Source: an uncultured Burkholderiales bacterium
GTDB lineage: Bacteria; Pseudomonadota; Gammaproteobacteria; Burkholderiales; Burkholderiaceae_C
Direction: 5' to 3'
DNA length: 64,000 bases
NCBI GenBank assembly: GCA_903876885.1
Contig: CAIRBP010000032.1
Location: forward strand, 1-64,000
Part shown: piece by piece, positions 41,347-51,251 of the stretch
Position numbering within the stretch: the stretch's first letter is position 1
Layout: each line of letters begins with the position of its first letter
The notes under the pieces: generated by a model
Seen by the model: the letters and a program-made list of their open reading frames with translations, nothing else
Told to the model about the DNA's origin: nothing
Database searches by the model: none
Program-made: the position numbers and the translations under genes

Positions 41347-41671
41347 AAAAATTTTTCGTAAATAATTCGTGATTATTTAAAATCACAATCAAGTAAAACA
41401 AGCTAATTAGCGAATACACTGGATAAACTAATGCTTGAATCCACGGATCTAAATTTTTTAATCTATTGACACACCCAATCAAAACGGCGATTAGGGAAAG
41501 TTTCACTACTACCAATGTGAAAAAAATTGATCCTAATAATGTTGCCAACCAAATTAGAACTTGGTTACCCTCACTCGCACCATTTCTAGCTCCAATAACT
41601 GAAGATTCAAAATCTAATATTTGTAAAAAAATTAAAATAAAAATCAACCATCTATTATTTTGTAAATTCAA
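41327..41671 (-). CDS. Small membrane protein, first gene of tra operon
   Basis: About 4 hydrophobic segments; ILQILDFESSVIGARNGASEGNQVL is faintly DUF5658-like. Confidence 0.6.
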   Translation of the reverse strand: MNLQNNRWLIFILIFLQILDFESSVIGARNGASEGNQVLIWLATLLGSIFFTLVVVKLSLIAVLIGCVNRLKNLDPWIQALVYPVYSLISLFYLIVILNNHELFTKNFFGNIGA

Positions 41672-41858
41672 ATGTGCTCCAGTGATATGACCAATCTTTT
41701 TGGCCTAAAGCAATTATGTTCTCTGCACACCCTTTTAATAAGGATTGTTTATTTAGGTATTAAATTAGAGCTTCTAGATCTATAAAGTTTGATCTATGTG
41801 TAATTTATAGATGATTAAATTTTGACTTCGTTAGTTGATGAAGTCAAATTCTCAAGAT

Positions 41859-42428
41859 TTATTTTTTTCGCCAAACTCTCTTAGGGCTATATGAATTTTG
41901 AGTTGATCCATTAAATTCAGTATTAGATGTATAGCTAGGGGCTGCCTTACTGCTAGGGATATAAACAGGTGTTTCGTTTTTGTATTCGCTCACAACTAAT
42001 TGTTCAGGAGATTCATGAGTGTAAGTGAGTGGCAATAACTGCGTTTGATTCTGATTGATGTCCTGAGCAGATTGCTGTATCAATCGACCATTTATGACAG
42101 CATTTTCATGAATCCCCAAGGTTTCGTAATATATATCACCTTGCACCGTACTGTTGGCCTCTAAGCTGATTTGTTTAGCGTATATGTTTCCCACTACAGC
42201 TCCTGTGATTGATGCCATCGCACACCTTATTGAACCGAACACTTTACCAGTGGTAGATATAGAAATTGAATCTGCTAATTTACCAAAGCCCTCAACGTCC
42301 CCATAAATAATTCCTTCTATCAAAGCTGACCCACTAAATTCAAACTTTCCTTTAATAGTTGCACCAGAGTTAATATGATTATCAAATTTGCCCTGACTAA
42401 CGAACATAATGGGTAAACTTGTATTCAT
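41859..42428 (-). CDS. Bactofilin family protein
   Basis: GATIKGKFEFSGSALIEGIIYGDVEGFGKL... beta-helix repeats. Confidence 0.85.
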   Translation of the reverse strand: MNTSLPIMFVSQGKFDNHINSGATIKGKFEFSGSALIEGIIYGDVEGFGKLADSISISTTGKVFGSIRCAMASITGAVVGNIYAKQISLEANSTVQGDIYYETLGIHENAVINGRLIQQSAQDINQNQTQLLPLTYTHESPEQLVVSEYKNETPVYIPSSKAAPSYTSNTEFNGSTQNSYSPKRVWRKK

Positions 42429-42775
42429 ATACTATGTTTCTTATCCGTTTGTTTGCTTATTAAATTAGAAATCATTGCAAATATGTGTTTTCAATTATTT
42501 AGATTAGCTCTTTTTCTAACTCTATATTACATTAAAAAACTCTATCAAAATTGAATTAGTATCTACTTTGGAGTACGAAATAACCCTTTATAAAAATCAA
42601 GATAAACCACCTGTATTTTTGCATTACAAAGTATTAATTATTTTTACTAGTGCATTTGATTTAGTTAATTTTAAAGATTATTGACCAATCGCCATTTGAA
42701 CTGCTCTTAATTGGTAATCAACCGAGCTATTTATTTTCGTGATTTAAACTATTCCTATATCGAACAGGAGATTTT

Positions 42776-43354
42776 TTGGAAGCTTTTTTAATTTCAACGG
42801 GCGTAGTTGCGCTTGCAGAAATTGGGGACAAAACTCAATTACTTGCATTTATATTGGCTGCAAGATTTAAAAAGCCTATACCCATCATTCTTGGGATTTT
42901 TATAGCCACAATCTTTAACCACGGCCTTGCTGGGGCAGTTGGCTCTTGGATTTCATCAAATGTAGACCCAAGCATATTAAGATGGATACTTGGTGTATCT
43001 TTTATTGCCATATCTATATGGACGCTCATACCCGACAAGATCGAAGAAGAGAAAACCTCAATTACCTCAAAATTTGGCGTTTTTGGAGCAACATTAGTTA
43101 CATTCTTTTTAGCTGAAATGGGGGACAAAACTCAAATTGCAACAGTTGCATTAGCAGCACATTTTTCTCAACCACTATTTGTAGTTGCTGGGACCACAGC
43201 TGGTATGCTCGTTGCAGATATTCCTGCAGTTTTTATAGGAAACAAGTTTTCGGAAAAAATTCCAATGAATCTTGTTCATAAAATTGCTGCAAGTATTTTT
43301 GCTCTTTTAGGCTTTGTTACCTTGCTAGGAAATCCAATATCATGGCTTTCTTAA
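42776..43354 (+). CDS. TMEM165/GDT1 (UPF0016) family transporter
   Basis: Two E-x-G-D-K-T-Q motifs (AEIGDKTQ, AEMGDKTQ); TTG start. Confidence 0.95.
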   Translation: MEAFLISTGVVALAEIGDKTQLLAFILAARFKKPIPIILGIFIATIFNHGLAGAVGSWISSNVDPSILRWILGVSFIAISIWTLIPDKIEEEKTSITSKFGVFGATLVTFFLAEMGDKTQIATVALAAHFSQPLFVVAGTTAGMLVADIPAVFIGNKFSEKIPMNLVHKIAASIFALLGFVTLLGNPISWLS

Positions 43355-43384
43355 TTTCCTTTTTTCTTCCACTAAACTCAACAA

Positions 43385-44413
43385 ATGCAAAATAATCTTA
43401 TCAACACTGGCGTTCACGATCACTCTTTTCACGTGAGTAGTCTGGCTGCTGAAAAAGGAACTTTCTGGGTCATGTGGATCACTGCCGTCATGATGGTAAT
43501 AGAGATTTTTACCGGGTGGTGGTACAACTCCATGGCATTGTTAGCAGATGGATGGCATATGAGCTCGCACACTCTAGCTATCGGACTTAGTGCTTTTGCT
43601 TACTCCCAAGCAAGACGATACGCCAAAGATCCTAGGTTTGCCTTTGGAACTTGGAAAATTGAAGTGCTTGCAGGGTTCGCCAGTGCACTTTTTTTAATGG
43701 GCGTTGCAGCAATGATGGTTTACGGATCGTTGGAGCGTTTGCTCCTACCCGAGCCTATCCACTACAAAGAAGCTATTTTCATAGCACTGATTGGCTTAGC
43801 TGTGAACTTAGTGTGTGCACTGATTCTTGGTAACGCGCACGATCATCACGGTCACGGTCACGGTCACGCACATGATCAACATGATAACCATCATCACACA
43901 CATAACGAGCAGGATCACAAGGCAGCAGCTCATTCACATTCACATTCACATCGTGACCATAACTTAGCTCACAAATTAGAGAAAAAGCATCATGATCTTA
44001 ATCTTCGTTCAGCTTACATCCATGTTTTAGCTGACGCAGCTACCTCAGTGCTTGCCGTGGTTGCTCTGTTAGGAGGTATGAACTTTGGCTGGTCATGGCT
44101 CGACCCTTTGATGGGCATTGTTGGCGCAATACTTGTTGGAATTTGGTCTAAAAATTTAATAATTGAAACCGCAAAAGCCTTGCTGGACAGAGAAATGGAT
44201 GCCCCAGTAGTTGACTTGGTCAGAGAAAAGATGGTTGCGTTGCCACTAACCGTTATGACCGATTTACACATTTGGCGCGTGGGTAGTTCCGCCTATTCCT
44301 GCACCATGGCTTTAGCTACACAAGACTCAAGCATTACTCCAAATAAAGTTAAAGAACACCTCAAGGAGCTCAAGGAAATAGCGCATATAACGATTGAAGT
44401 ACATTACCATTAA
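43385..44413 (+). CDS. CDF-family cation efflux transporter (DmeF-like)
   Basis: MALLADGWHMSSHTLAIG; His-rich cytoplasmic loop HDHHGHGHGHAHDQHD. Confidence 0.94.
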   Translation: MQNNLINTGVHDHSFHVSSLAAEKGTFWVMWITAVMMVIEIFTGWWYNSMALLADGWHMSSHTLAIGLSAFAYSQARRYAKDPRFAFGTWKIEVLAGFASALFLMGVAAMMVYGSLERLLLPEPIHYKEAIFIALIGLAVNLVCALILGNAHDHHGHGHGHAHDQHDNHHHTHNEQDHKAAAHSHSHSHRDHNLAHKLEKKHHDLNLRSAYIHVLADAATSVLAVVALLGGMNFGWSWLDPLMGIVGAILVGIWSKNLIIETAKALLDREMDAPVVDLVREKMVALPLTVMTDLHIWRVGSSAYSCTMALATQDSSITPNKVKEHLKELKEIAHITIEVHYH

Positions 44414-44513
44414 ACAACCTAATCTTACGACTCAACCGATAAATCTAATGATGTGCAGTTTGCTCGACCAGTAGCTGTTACAAATTGCCGCCCAGTTAGT
44501 GCACAATTAAGTT

Positions 44514-45644
44514 ATGTCAGACAAATTTATTCCTATCAAACCCGTTAACAGCATTAGCTCCGCTACTCCAAAGCCGCAATTAAATACTCCGATATTTTTT
44601 AATGGGCAAGTATTGGATAGATTGAAACGTCCACTCAAGGACTTGCGCATAAGCGTTACGGATAGGTGTAATTTTCGTTGCACCTATTGCATGCCCAAGG
44701 AAATATTTGATTCAAATTACAAGTACTTGCCACACTCTCAACTTTTGAGTTTCGAGGAAATTACCCGATTGGCAAAAATTTTTGTGACCCAAGGGGTTCA
44801 AAAAATACGATTAACCGGTGGTGAGCCGCTACTTCGGAAAAACATTGAAATTTTGATAGATCAGCTGTCTAGTATCAAAACGCTAGACGGTAAAAATCTA
44901 GACCTGACTCTAACAACCAATGGCTCATTACTTGCAAGAAAAGCCCGTTCACTGAAAGATGCAGGACTTAACCGAATTACAGTTTCACTTGATGGACTCA
45001 ATGACACCATTTTCAAGAAAATGAATGATGTTGACTTTGCTGTTTCCCAGGTGTTGGAAGGTATTGAAGCAGCAAAATCAGTTGGTTTGAACCCTATTAA
45101 AGTAAATATGGTCGTCAAAAAGGGGGTAAACCTGAGCGAGATTATCCCGATGACAGATTATTTTTTAAACTCGGGTGTTATCCTTCGCTTTATAGAGTAC
45201 ATGGATGTAGGAGCAACTAATGGTTGGAAAATGGATGAAGTTGTTCCCAGTTCAGAAATTTTGAAAATATTAGGCTCAGTCTTTGAACTTGAGAGATTCG
45301 AGACAGATTTAACTGGAGAAACTGCCACGAGGTTCCAGGTAAAGTCGAAAAACGGTAAAGAAGGCGAGATAGGACTTATAAGCAGCGTTACCCAGGCTTT
45401 TTGTGGCGACTGCAACAGGGCTAGGCTCTCTACTGAGGGGCAACTCTACCTGTGCCTATTTGCCTCCACCGGATTTGATCTCCGAACTCTTCTTAGGGAG
45501 GGAGCGAATGATCAAGAAATTAAAAACCAAATAGCCGCCATATGGAGCACCCGCGCAGATCAATATTCAATGCTACGCAGTGAACATGCACAACTACCTA
45601 ACAATGGTCTTAAAAGAGTTGAGATGAGCTATATTGGGGGTTAA
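44514..45644 (+). CDS. moaA: GTP 3',8-cyclase MoaA
   Basis: [20 protein letters not shown]-terminal [26 protein letters not shown]. Confidence 0.98.
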   Translation: MSDKFIPIKPVNSISSATPKPQLNTPIFFNGQVLDRLKRPLKDLRISVTDRCNFRCTYCMPKEIFDSNYKYLPHSQLLSFEEITRLAKIFVTQGVQKIRLTGGEPLLRKNIEILIDQLSSIKTLDGKNLDLTLTTNGSLLARKARSLKDAGLNRITVSLDGLNDTIFKKMNDVDFAVSQVLEGIEAAKSVGLNPIKVNMVVKKGVNLSEIIPMTDYFLNSGVILRFIEYMDVGATNGWKMDEVVPSSEILKILGSVFELERFETDLTGETATRFQVKSKNGKEGEIGLISSVTQAFCGDCNRARLSTEGQLYLCLFASTGFDLRTLLREGANDQEIKNQIAAIWSTRADQYSMLRSEHAQLPNNGLKRVEMSYIGG

Positions 45645-45712
45645 GAAACTAAAACTCAAAACAATCTTAGCTGTTTATAGTTCCAAATAAATCAAGCGTG
45701 TGTCGAATTATT

Positions 45713-46186
45713 TCAAATCAAACCTTGCGCCTTCAACACGCCTTTATTAGCTAACTCATCCGCGCGCTCATTACCTGGATCCCCAGCATGTCCTTTTACC
45801 CAATGCCAAGAAATCTTGTGCTCCGCATTTTGGACTAAATCATCTAACCTCATCCATAAATCTATATTTTTTACAGGCTGTTTGGACGCAGTCTTCCAAC
45901 CTCTAGCTTTCCAACCCTGTATCCACTGAGTAATTCCTTGCCGAACGTACTCACTATCCATATAAATTTCGACTGAGCAAGGTCTTTTCAAAGCCAAAAG
46001 GGATTCAATGACCGCTGTGAGTTCCATACGGTTGTTGGTGGTTTGTAACTCACCGCCGAATAAATCTTTTTCTACATCTCCAAGCCTCAAATACACTCCC
46101 CAGCCCCCAGGCCCGGGGTTACCTTTGCAGGCACCGTCAGTGTAAATGACTACTTTAGAATCTATTGTTGAATTTTTCTCTGTCAT
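45713..46186 (-). CDS. rnhA: Ribonuclease HI
   Basis: [36 protein letters not shown]. Confidence 0.98.
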   Translation of the reverse strand: MTEKNSTIDSKVVIYTDGACKGNPGPGGWGVYLRLGDVEKDLFGGELQTTNNRMELTAVIESLLALKRPCSVEIYMDSEYVRQGITQWIQGWKARGWKTASKQPVKNIDLWMRLDDLVQNAEHKISWHWVKGHAGDPGNERADELANKGVLKAQGLI

Positions 46187-46228
46187 ACTTAAACCATAAA
46201 AATAATGAAAAGTGGTTTTTCGAGCCGA

Positions 46229-47089
46229 TCAAACTAACGGATCTTTAATGCGGTTAATGGAGCTTGAGTTAATGCTTGGCACAGCTGCAGCGTTTATAGA
46301 GCGTGGCCGCTTCCAAACAGGTCCTAGCATTTTCATACCTCGAACTCTTTTGACCGCAACCAAAAAGTAAACAGACCCAAAAATAGGCCACCATCTATCA
46401 CCCGCCTTATCCATCCAAGAGAATCTACTAAGCCACGTCTGGGTCTTAAATGCGGGTCTATAGCATCCAAAACGCCCTCCCTCAACCTCGAAGCTCAACA
46501 ACTTTAACCAGTCTCTCAGACGCCAATATCCGATAAAGTCGCCGCTTTCGGGCAAAAAACTACTTTGAATACCCAATCGACGGTATGTGTTGACTCTTTT
46601 TTGATGCAAACCCCACAAACTTATGGGATTTAATCCACTGATCACGATCCTTCCTTCAGGAACAAGTACCCGCTCTACCTCCCGAAGCGTCGCGTGTGGG
46701 TCTGGGCTTCCCTCTAGTGAGTGGGGAAGCAAAATAAGATCCAAAGATTGATCAGGAAAGGGTAACGCTCGGCTATCAAGGACTACGGCATATTTCTGTT
46801 GGGCGTTTGAGTCTTCAAGATTGCTAAGATTGCCCTCACCAACACCAGCTTGGGTGTTCGTGACACTTTGAAAGCCTAATCCCTCGCTAACCTGCGCCGT
46901 CCATTTATGAGGCATACGGTTTGCACCTAAGGCCTCTAGATCAGGTAATCCGAGTTGGAGCGCGTGAAAGCCAAAAATATCGGAAACTGTCCTATCAAAT
47001 TGAGCTTTTTCCCAGTCCATCAAATATTTACCCGCAGGAGTCTTTAGCCACTCCTGCAGTTCAATACTTTCTATAATCTGGTGATTCAT
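46229..47089 (-). CDS. Class I SAM-dependent methyltransferase
   Basis: LPFPDQSLDLILLPHSLEGSPDPHATLREVERVLVPEGRIVISGLNP. Confidence 0.9.
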   Translation of the reverse strand: MNHQIIESIELQEWLKTPAGKYLMDWEKAQFDRTVSDIFGFHALQLGLPDLEALGANRMPHKWTAQVSEGLGFQSVTNTQAGVGEGNLSNLEDSNAQQKYAVVLDSRALPFPDQSLDLILLPHSLEGSPDPHATLREVERVLVPEGRIVISGLNPISLWGLHQKRVNTYRRLGIQSSFLPESGDFIGYWRLRDWLKLLSFEVEGGRFGCYRPAFKTQTWLSRFSWMDKAGDRWWPIFGSVYFLVAVKRVRGMKMLGPVWKRPRSINAAAVPSINSSSINRIKDPLV

Positions 47090-47858
47090 GAAACTTATAC
47101 CCTTACCCGCTTTTAACGATAACTATCTTTGGATGATAAGCCAAGATGGCTGCGCGATCATAGTTGATCCAGGAGACGCAGAGCCTGTAATCGATGCACT
47201 CAAGCAATACAATCTCAAACTTGAATGCATTTTAGTTACACATCATCACTCTGATCACATTGGTGGCATCCAAAGTTTAGTTCAAAAAACTGGAGCCCAG
47301 GTTATTGCCCCAAACCATCCAAGTATTCCAAAACCTTACCAAGTGGCTAAAGACAATGACCAGTTGATGGTGCTTGGTAACGAGATACAGGTTATAGCAG
47401 TACCTGGGCACACATTAACGCACTTGGCCTATTTCCTGCCCAATACTGAGAAAGGCCCCATCCTCTTTTGCGGTGACACTCTATTTAGCGGGGGTTGTGG
47501 TCGTATGTTTGAAGGGGATCCAGACGGGTTCTGGACCAGTTTAGAACGACTAACAGGGCTGCCGCCTCAGACATTAGTGTGTTGTGCTCACGAATACACT
47601 ATGTCAAACCTTAAATTCGCCTTGGCTGTTGAACCTACTAATCAAGCGCTGCAAGAGTACACAGAACTGTGTAAATCTTTAAGGGCTAAAAATTTACCCA
47701 CCTTGCCATCCTCCATTGGGAAAGAAAATGCTATTAACCCATTTTTAAGAGTTAGACAAAAGGAAGTTATTCAAAGCGCACAAAAATTAAACCCAAATGC
47801 ACACACCGAGGGGCAAGTATTTGCAACCTTACGCTCTTGGAAAAATGATTTTTCTTGA
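47088..47858 (+). CDS. gloB: Hydroxyacylglutathione hydrolase (glyoxalase II)
   Basis: LVTHHHSDHIGGIQ, PGHTLTHLAYFL, CCAHEYTMSNLKFA. Confidence 0.97.
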   Translation: MKLIPLPAFNDNYLWMISQDGCAIIVDPGDAEPVIDALKQYNLKLECILVTHHHSDHIGGIQSLVQKTGAQVIAPNHPSIPKPYQVAKDNDQLMVLGNEIQVIAVPGHTLTHLAYFLPNTEKGPILFCGDTLFSGGCGRMFEGDPDGFWTSLERLTGLPPQTLVCCAHEYTMSNLKFALAVEPTNQALQEYTELCKSLRAKNLPTLPSSIGKENAINPFLRVRQKEVIQSAQKLNPNAHTEGQVFATLRSWKNDFS

Positions 47859-47896
47859 TCCTATAGATAACCACTGTGTATGTGCTTTTCTACAAA

Positions 47897-49549
47897 ATGA
47901 ACTCCAAAAGGTCCGTCAAATCATATTTACCCGCGCTGGACAAAGCTGCCTTCATAAAGGTTTTAAGCAAAATCTTTCTACTTAAAATTACTGAACTACA
48001 AAACTTGAAAAATCTTATCTATAAAACTCTAATCCTATCAATTAGCAGTGCCTGCATTTTGCAACTTACTGGATGCGCATCGGGAATTGATCTTGATAGC
48101 GGCGCCACTCAGTCAAAGCAAGAACCGTTCAATTACCCGGCTCAAAATAAACCGTCAACAACTAGTTCCACCGGTCCTGCTAAATACTCAAAAAATAGTG
48201 CGCACAGCACCACTTTTACCGAACGCGATCGATCCTCATCAGAGGAGCTCTCTCCTATTCGGATTGAAACCATAAACGCCGATCAAGTTATGGAGGTAAA
48301 ACTTGCCAATGACTTGTGGGAAAGAATTAGGAAAGGTTACTCCATGCCCGACCTAGATACAGATTTAGTTCATGAACGAGAACAGTGGTATTCTTCCAAG
48401 GGAGAATATCTCTCAAGGACAACTGAGCGTTCAAGTAAATACCTTTATTACATAGTTGAGGAACTAGAGAATAGAAAGATGCCAACAGAGTTGGCATTGC
48501 TCCCCTTTATCGAGAGCTCCTTCAACCCCCAAGCTGTATCATCCGCTAAGGCTTCAGGTATGTGGCAATTTATGCCTAAAACGGGTAAGAATTTCGATTT
48601 AAAACAAAATGCTTTTAGGGATGACAGACGAGACGTACTGGCATCAACACGAGCTGCACTTGATTACCTGCAAAAGCTTTATTTGCAATTTGGCGACTGG
48701 CATCTCGCGCTCGCAGCTTACAACTGGGGAGAAGGTAACGTCACAAAAGCAATTCAGCGCAGCAAAAATGCAGGGCTCAGCGGAGCTTACACGGAGCTCA
48801 ACATGCCTGTTGAAACACGTTTTTATATACCCAAGCTTCAAGCTGTTAAGAACATTGTTAAAAACCCAAGTTCTTTTGGTATCAAATTATCAGATATACC
48901 AAATCACCCTTATTTCCAAACCGTCCCATTGCCTCGCGACATGGACGTTAGGGTAGCAGCTCACTTAGCCGATGTAACGATGGAGGACTTTACAGCGTTA
49001 AATCCCTCTGCTCACCTTCCAGTCCTACTTGCAGGTGGAACACCACAAATTTTATTGCCTTGGGATAACGCAGAGATATTTCAAAGAAATTATGAAGCCT
49101 TTGGAGGGAAATTAGCAAGTTGGACTGCTTGGGTAGCACCTACAACAATGAAGGTGTCTGAGGCTGCAAAAAAATTCAAAATGAGTGAGACAGACTTCAG
49201 AACTCTAAACAGTATTCCTCCGAAAATGCTCATTAAAGCTGGATCGGCGCTACTGGTTCCAAGAGGTGACAAAATTAAAAATGATGTATCAGCGGAAATC
49301 GCTGACTTAGGGCAAGTTAACTTAGCACCAGAGATTACCCTGAAAAAATCACAAATTCGAGTTACTACTAAAGAGACCCTCGAATCGTTTGCTACTAAAC
49401 ATCATATCAAAGCTGCTCAACTCTCAGAGTGGAACCAACTCGCTGTAAATGCCCCACTAAAACCTGGTCAAGTATTGATTATTTATACCGCTCAAAGTAC
49501 AGGCAATAGACATAAACACGTTAGAGTAGCTCAGCACCGCAACCATTAA
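47897..49549 (+). CDS. mltD: Membrane-bound lytic murein transglycosylase D with LysM domains
   Basis: Lipobox LTGC; ALLPFIESSFNPQAVSSAKASGMWQFMPKTGKNFDL; start uncertain. Confidence 0.92.
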   Translation: MNSKRSVKSYLPALDKAAFIKVLSKIFLLKITELQNLKNLIYKTLILSISSACILQLTGCASGIDLDSGATQSKQEPFNYPAQNKPSTTSSTGPAKYSKNSAHSTTFTERDRSSSEELSPIRIETINADQVMEVKLANDLWERIRKGYSMPDLDTDLVHEREQWYSSKGEYLSRTTERSSKYLYYIVEELENRKMPTELALLPFIESSFNPQAVSSAKASGMWQFMPKTGKNFDLKQNAFRDDRRDVLASTRAALDYLQKLYLQFGDWHLALAAYNWGEGNVTKAIQRSKNAGLSGAYTELNMPVETRFYIPKLQAVKNIVKNPSSFGIKLSDIPNHPYFQTVPLPRDMDVRVAAHLADVTMEDFTALNPSAHLPVLLAGGTPQILLPWDNAEIFQRNYEAFGGKLASWTAWVAPTTMKVSEAAKKFKMSETDFRTLNSIPPKMLIKAGSALLVPRGDKIKNDVSAEIADLGQVNLAPEITLKKSQIRVTTKETLESFATKHHIKAAQLSEWNQLAVNAPLKPGQVLIIYTAQSTGNRHKHVRVAQHRNH

Positions 49550-49555
49550 CGATGC

Positions 49556-50431
49556 TTAGTTGGTATTTGGTTGCCAACGCATCAATCGTCGCTCCATTCG
49601 CCCAACTACTGCGTCAAGCAATAATGCACAGACAGTTAAAACGACAATACCTGCAAAAACTGTATTAACGTCAAAAGTTCCCTCAGCCTGAAGGATCAAA
49701 TACCCCACACCTTTAGCAGAGCCTAGATACTCACCCACCACTGCGCCAACAAAAGCCAACCCTACAGAGCTGTGAAGGCTTGAGAAAACCCAGCTGGTTG
49801 CACTTGGTAAATAAACTGTTTTAAGTAACTGGGAGGAATTTGCCCCCAACATTTTGGCGTTAGCAAGAATTACAGGATTGACTTCACGTATGCCTTGATA
49901 AACATTAAAAAATACAACAAAGAAAACCAACGTCACCGCAAGCGCGACCTTACTCCAAATCCCAAGACCAAACCAAAGTCCAAAGATTGGCGCCAAAATA
50001 ACACGGGGCATAGAGTTCAGCGCTTTAATGTAGGGGTCCAGCAGTGCACTTGTTAAAGGAGAAAGCGCGAGCCATAGACCCGATGCAAGCCCAAGCGTAG
50101 TTCCAATCACAAATGCTAAAACTGTCTCTAACAAAGTAACCCCCAAGTGAATGTAGATCTCACCCGTGCCGTGGATACCCGTACTTAGCCATTCAGTAGG
50201 CTCAACGGTAATTGGAACAAACCACTCAATGATTCTGATAAATACTGCAGCGGGCTCGCCCAAGAAGAATGCCCACTGCTGGTCTTTAGAAACCCAGTTC
50301 CATATTCCAATGGTAATAATTGCAAGCATGAGTTGCCACAACCATAGCTGCTTTGTAATACCCAATCTTTGTGAGCTCTCACCCTTAGGATTAGGCTTAA
50401 GGGAATTAGCATTAGATTTAGACTTACTCAT
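49556..50431 (-). CDS. ABC transporter permease (SsuC/TauC-like)
   Basis: BPD_transp_1-like TM pattern; ALNSMPRVILAPIFGLWFGLG. Confidence 0.93.
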   Translation of the reverse strand: MSKSKSNANSLKPNPKGESSQRLGITKQLWLWQLMLAIITIGIWNWVSKDQQWAFFLGEPAAVFIRIIEWFVPITVEPTEWLSTGIHGTGEIYIHLGVTLLETVLAFVIGTTLGLASGLWLALSPLTSALLDPYIKALNSMPRVILAPIFGLWFGLGIWSKVALAVTLVFFVVFFNVYQGIREVNPVILANAKMLGANSSQLLKTVYLPSATSWVFSSLHSSVGLAFVGAVVGEYLGSAKGVGYLILQAEGTFDVNTVFAGIVVLTVCALLLDAVVGRMERRLMRWQPNTN

Positions 50432-51251
50432 TTTTTAACCCTTGACTGGGATTTAGAAGTTGTTGATATCCCTTTAAAACCTCTTCCCTTAATACATCCC
50501 AAATTTGAGCGTGTAGTCTTGTGTAATCTGCTTCATGCCGAATCTCCGCCACATTTCTTGGGCGGCCTAAGGAGATATCAAATTCACCGATGGGATGGGT
50601 TGCAGGTCCAGCCGAGAGTACGATGACCCGGTCACTAAGCGCTATTGCTTCATCTAAGTCGTGTGTAATAAACAGAACTGCCTTCTTTTGTTTTGACCAA
50701 ATATCCAAGAGCTCATTCTCCATCAGTTGCCTGGTTTGCACATCAAGAGCAGAAAAAGGTTCATCCATCAAAATAATATCTGGGTCCATCACGAGGGTTT
50801 GGGCTAAAGCCACCCTCTTGCGCATACCGCCCGAGAGTTGGTGAACGTAGTTATTTGCAAATTTGATCAAACCAACTTTTGACAACCAATCCATGGCTAA
50901 AGTGGTGGCCTCTAATTTAGGAACGCCTTTATATTCCAGGCCAAGCAAGACATTTTCTAGGGCGGTTCGCCATGGCAACAACGCTTCCGACTGAAACATA
51001 TAGCCCGCCCTTGTATTAAGTCCATACAAAGGGCTGCCAAATACCCTTACCCTACCCTTTGAAGGCGTTAGAAGTCCTGCAGCGACATTTAAAAGAGTAG
51101 ATTTACCGCAACCAGTTGGACCAACAACACTGACAAATTCACCCTCTCTGACTTGCAGCGTCGTATCTTTAACGGCCGTATAGGACGAGCCGTCTCCAGA
51201 GGTTGACGCAAACTCACACGTCACACGGTCAAGTTCAAGAGCGAAATCCAT
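50424..51251 (-). CDS. ABC transporter ATP-binding protein (nitrate/sulfonate/taurine type)
   Basis: GPTGCGKSTLLNVAAGL, LSGGMRKRVALAQTL, ILMDEPFSALD. Confidence 0.96.
   Translation of the reverse strand: MDFALELDRVTCEFASTSGDGSSYTAVKDTTLQVREGEFVSVVGPTGCGKSTLLNVAAGLLTPSKGRVRVFGSPLYGLNTRAGYMFQSEALLPWRTALENVLLGLEYKGVPKLEATTLAMDWLSKVGLIKFANNYVHQLSGGMRKRVALAQTLVMDPDIILMDEPFSALDVQTRQLMENELLDIWSKQKKAVLFITHDLDEAIALSDRVIVLSAGPATHPIGEFDISLGRPRNVAEIRHEADYTRLHAQIWDVLREEVLKGYQQLLNPSQGLKNE

Noticed and set aside
42600-42775. Possible Mn (yybP-ykoY) riboswitch before the GDT1-family gene
   Set aside because: Family makes it plausible, but I see no conserved core or stems; needs an Infernal search.
43847-43975. 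Short repeated units (CACGGT, CATTCA) that could suggest a small repeat array
   Set aside because: They encode the His-rich loop of the CDF transporter; no CRISPR-like repeat/spacer pattern.
44414-44513. Possible molybdenum-cofactor riboswitch before moaA
   Set aside because: No recognisable conserved elements by eye and the leader is short.
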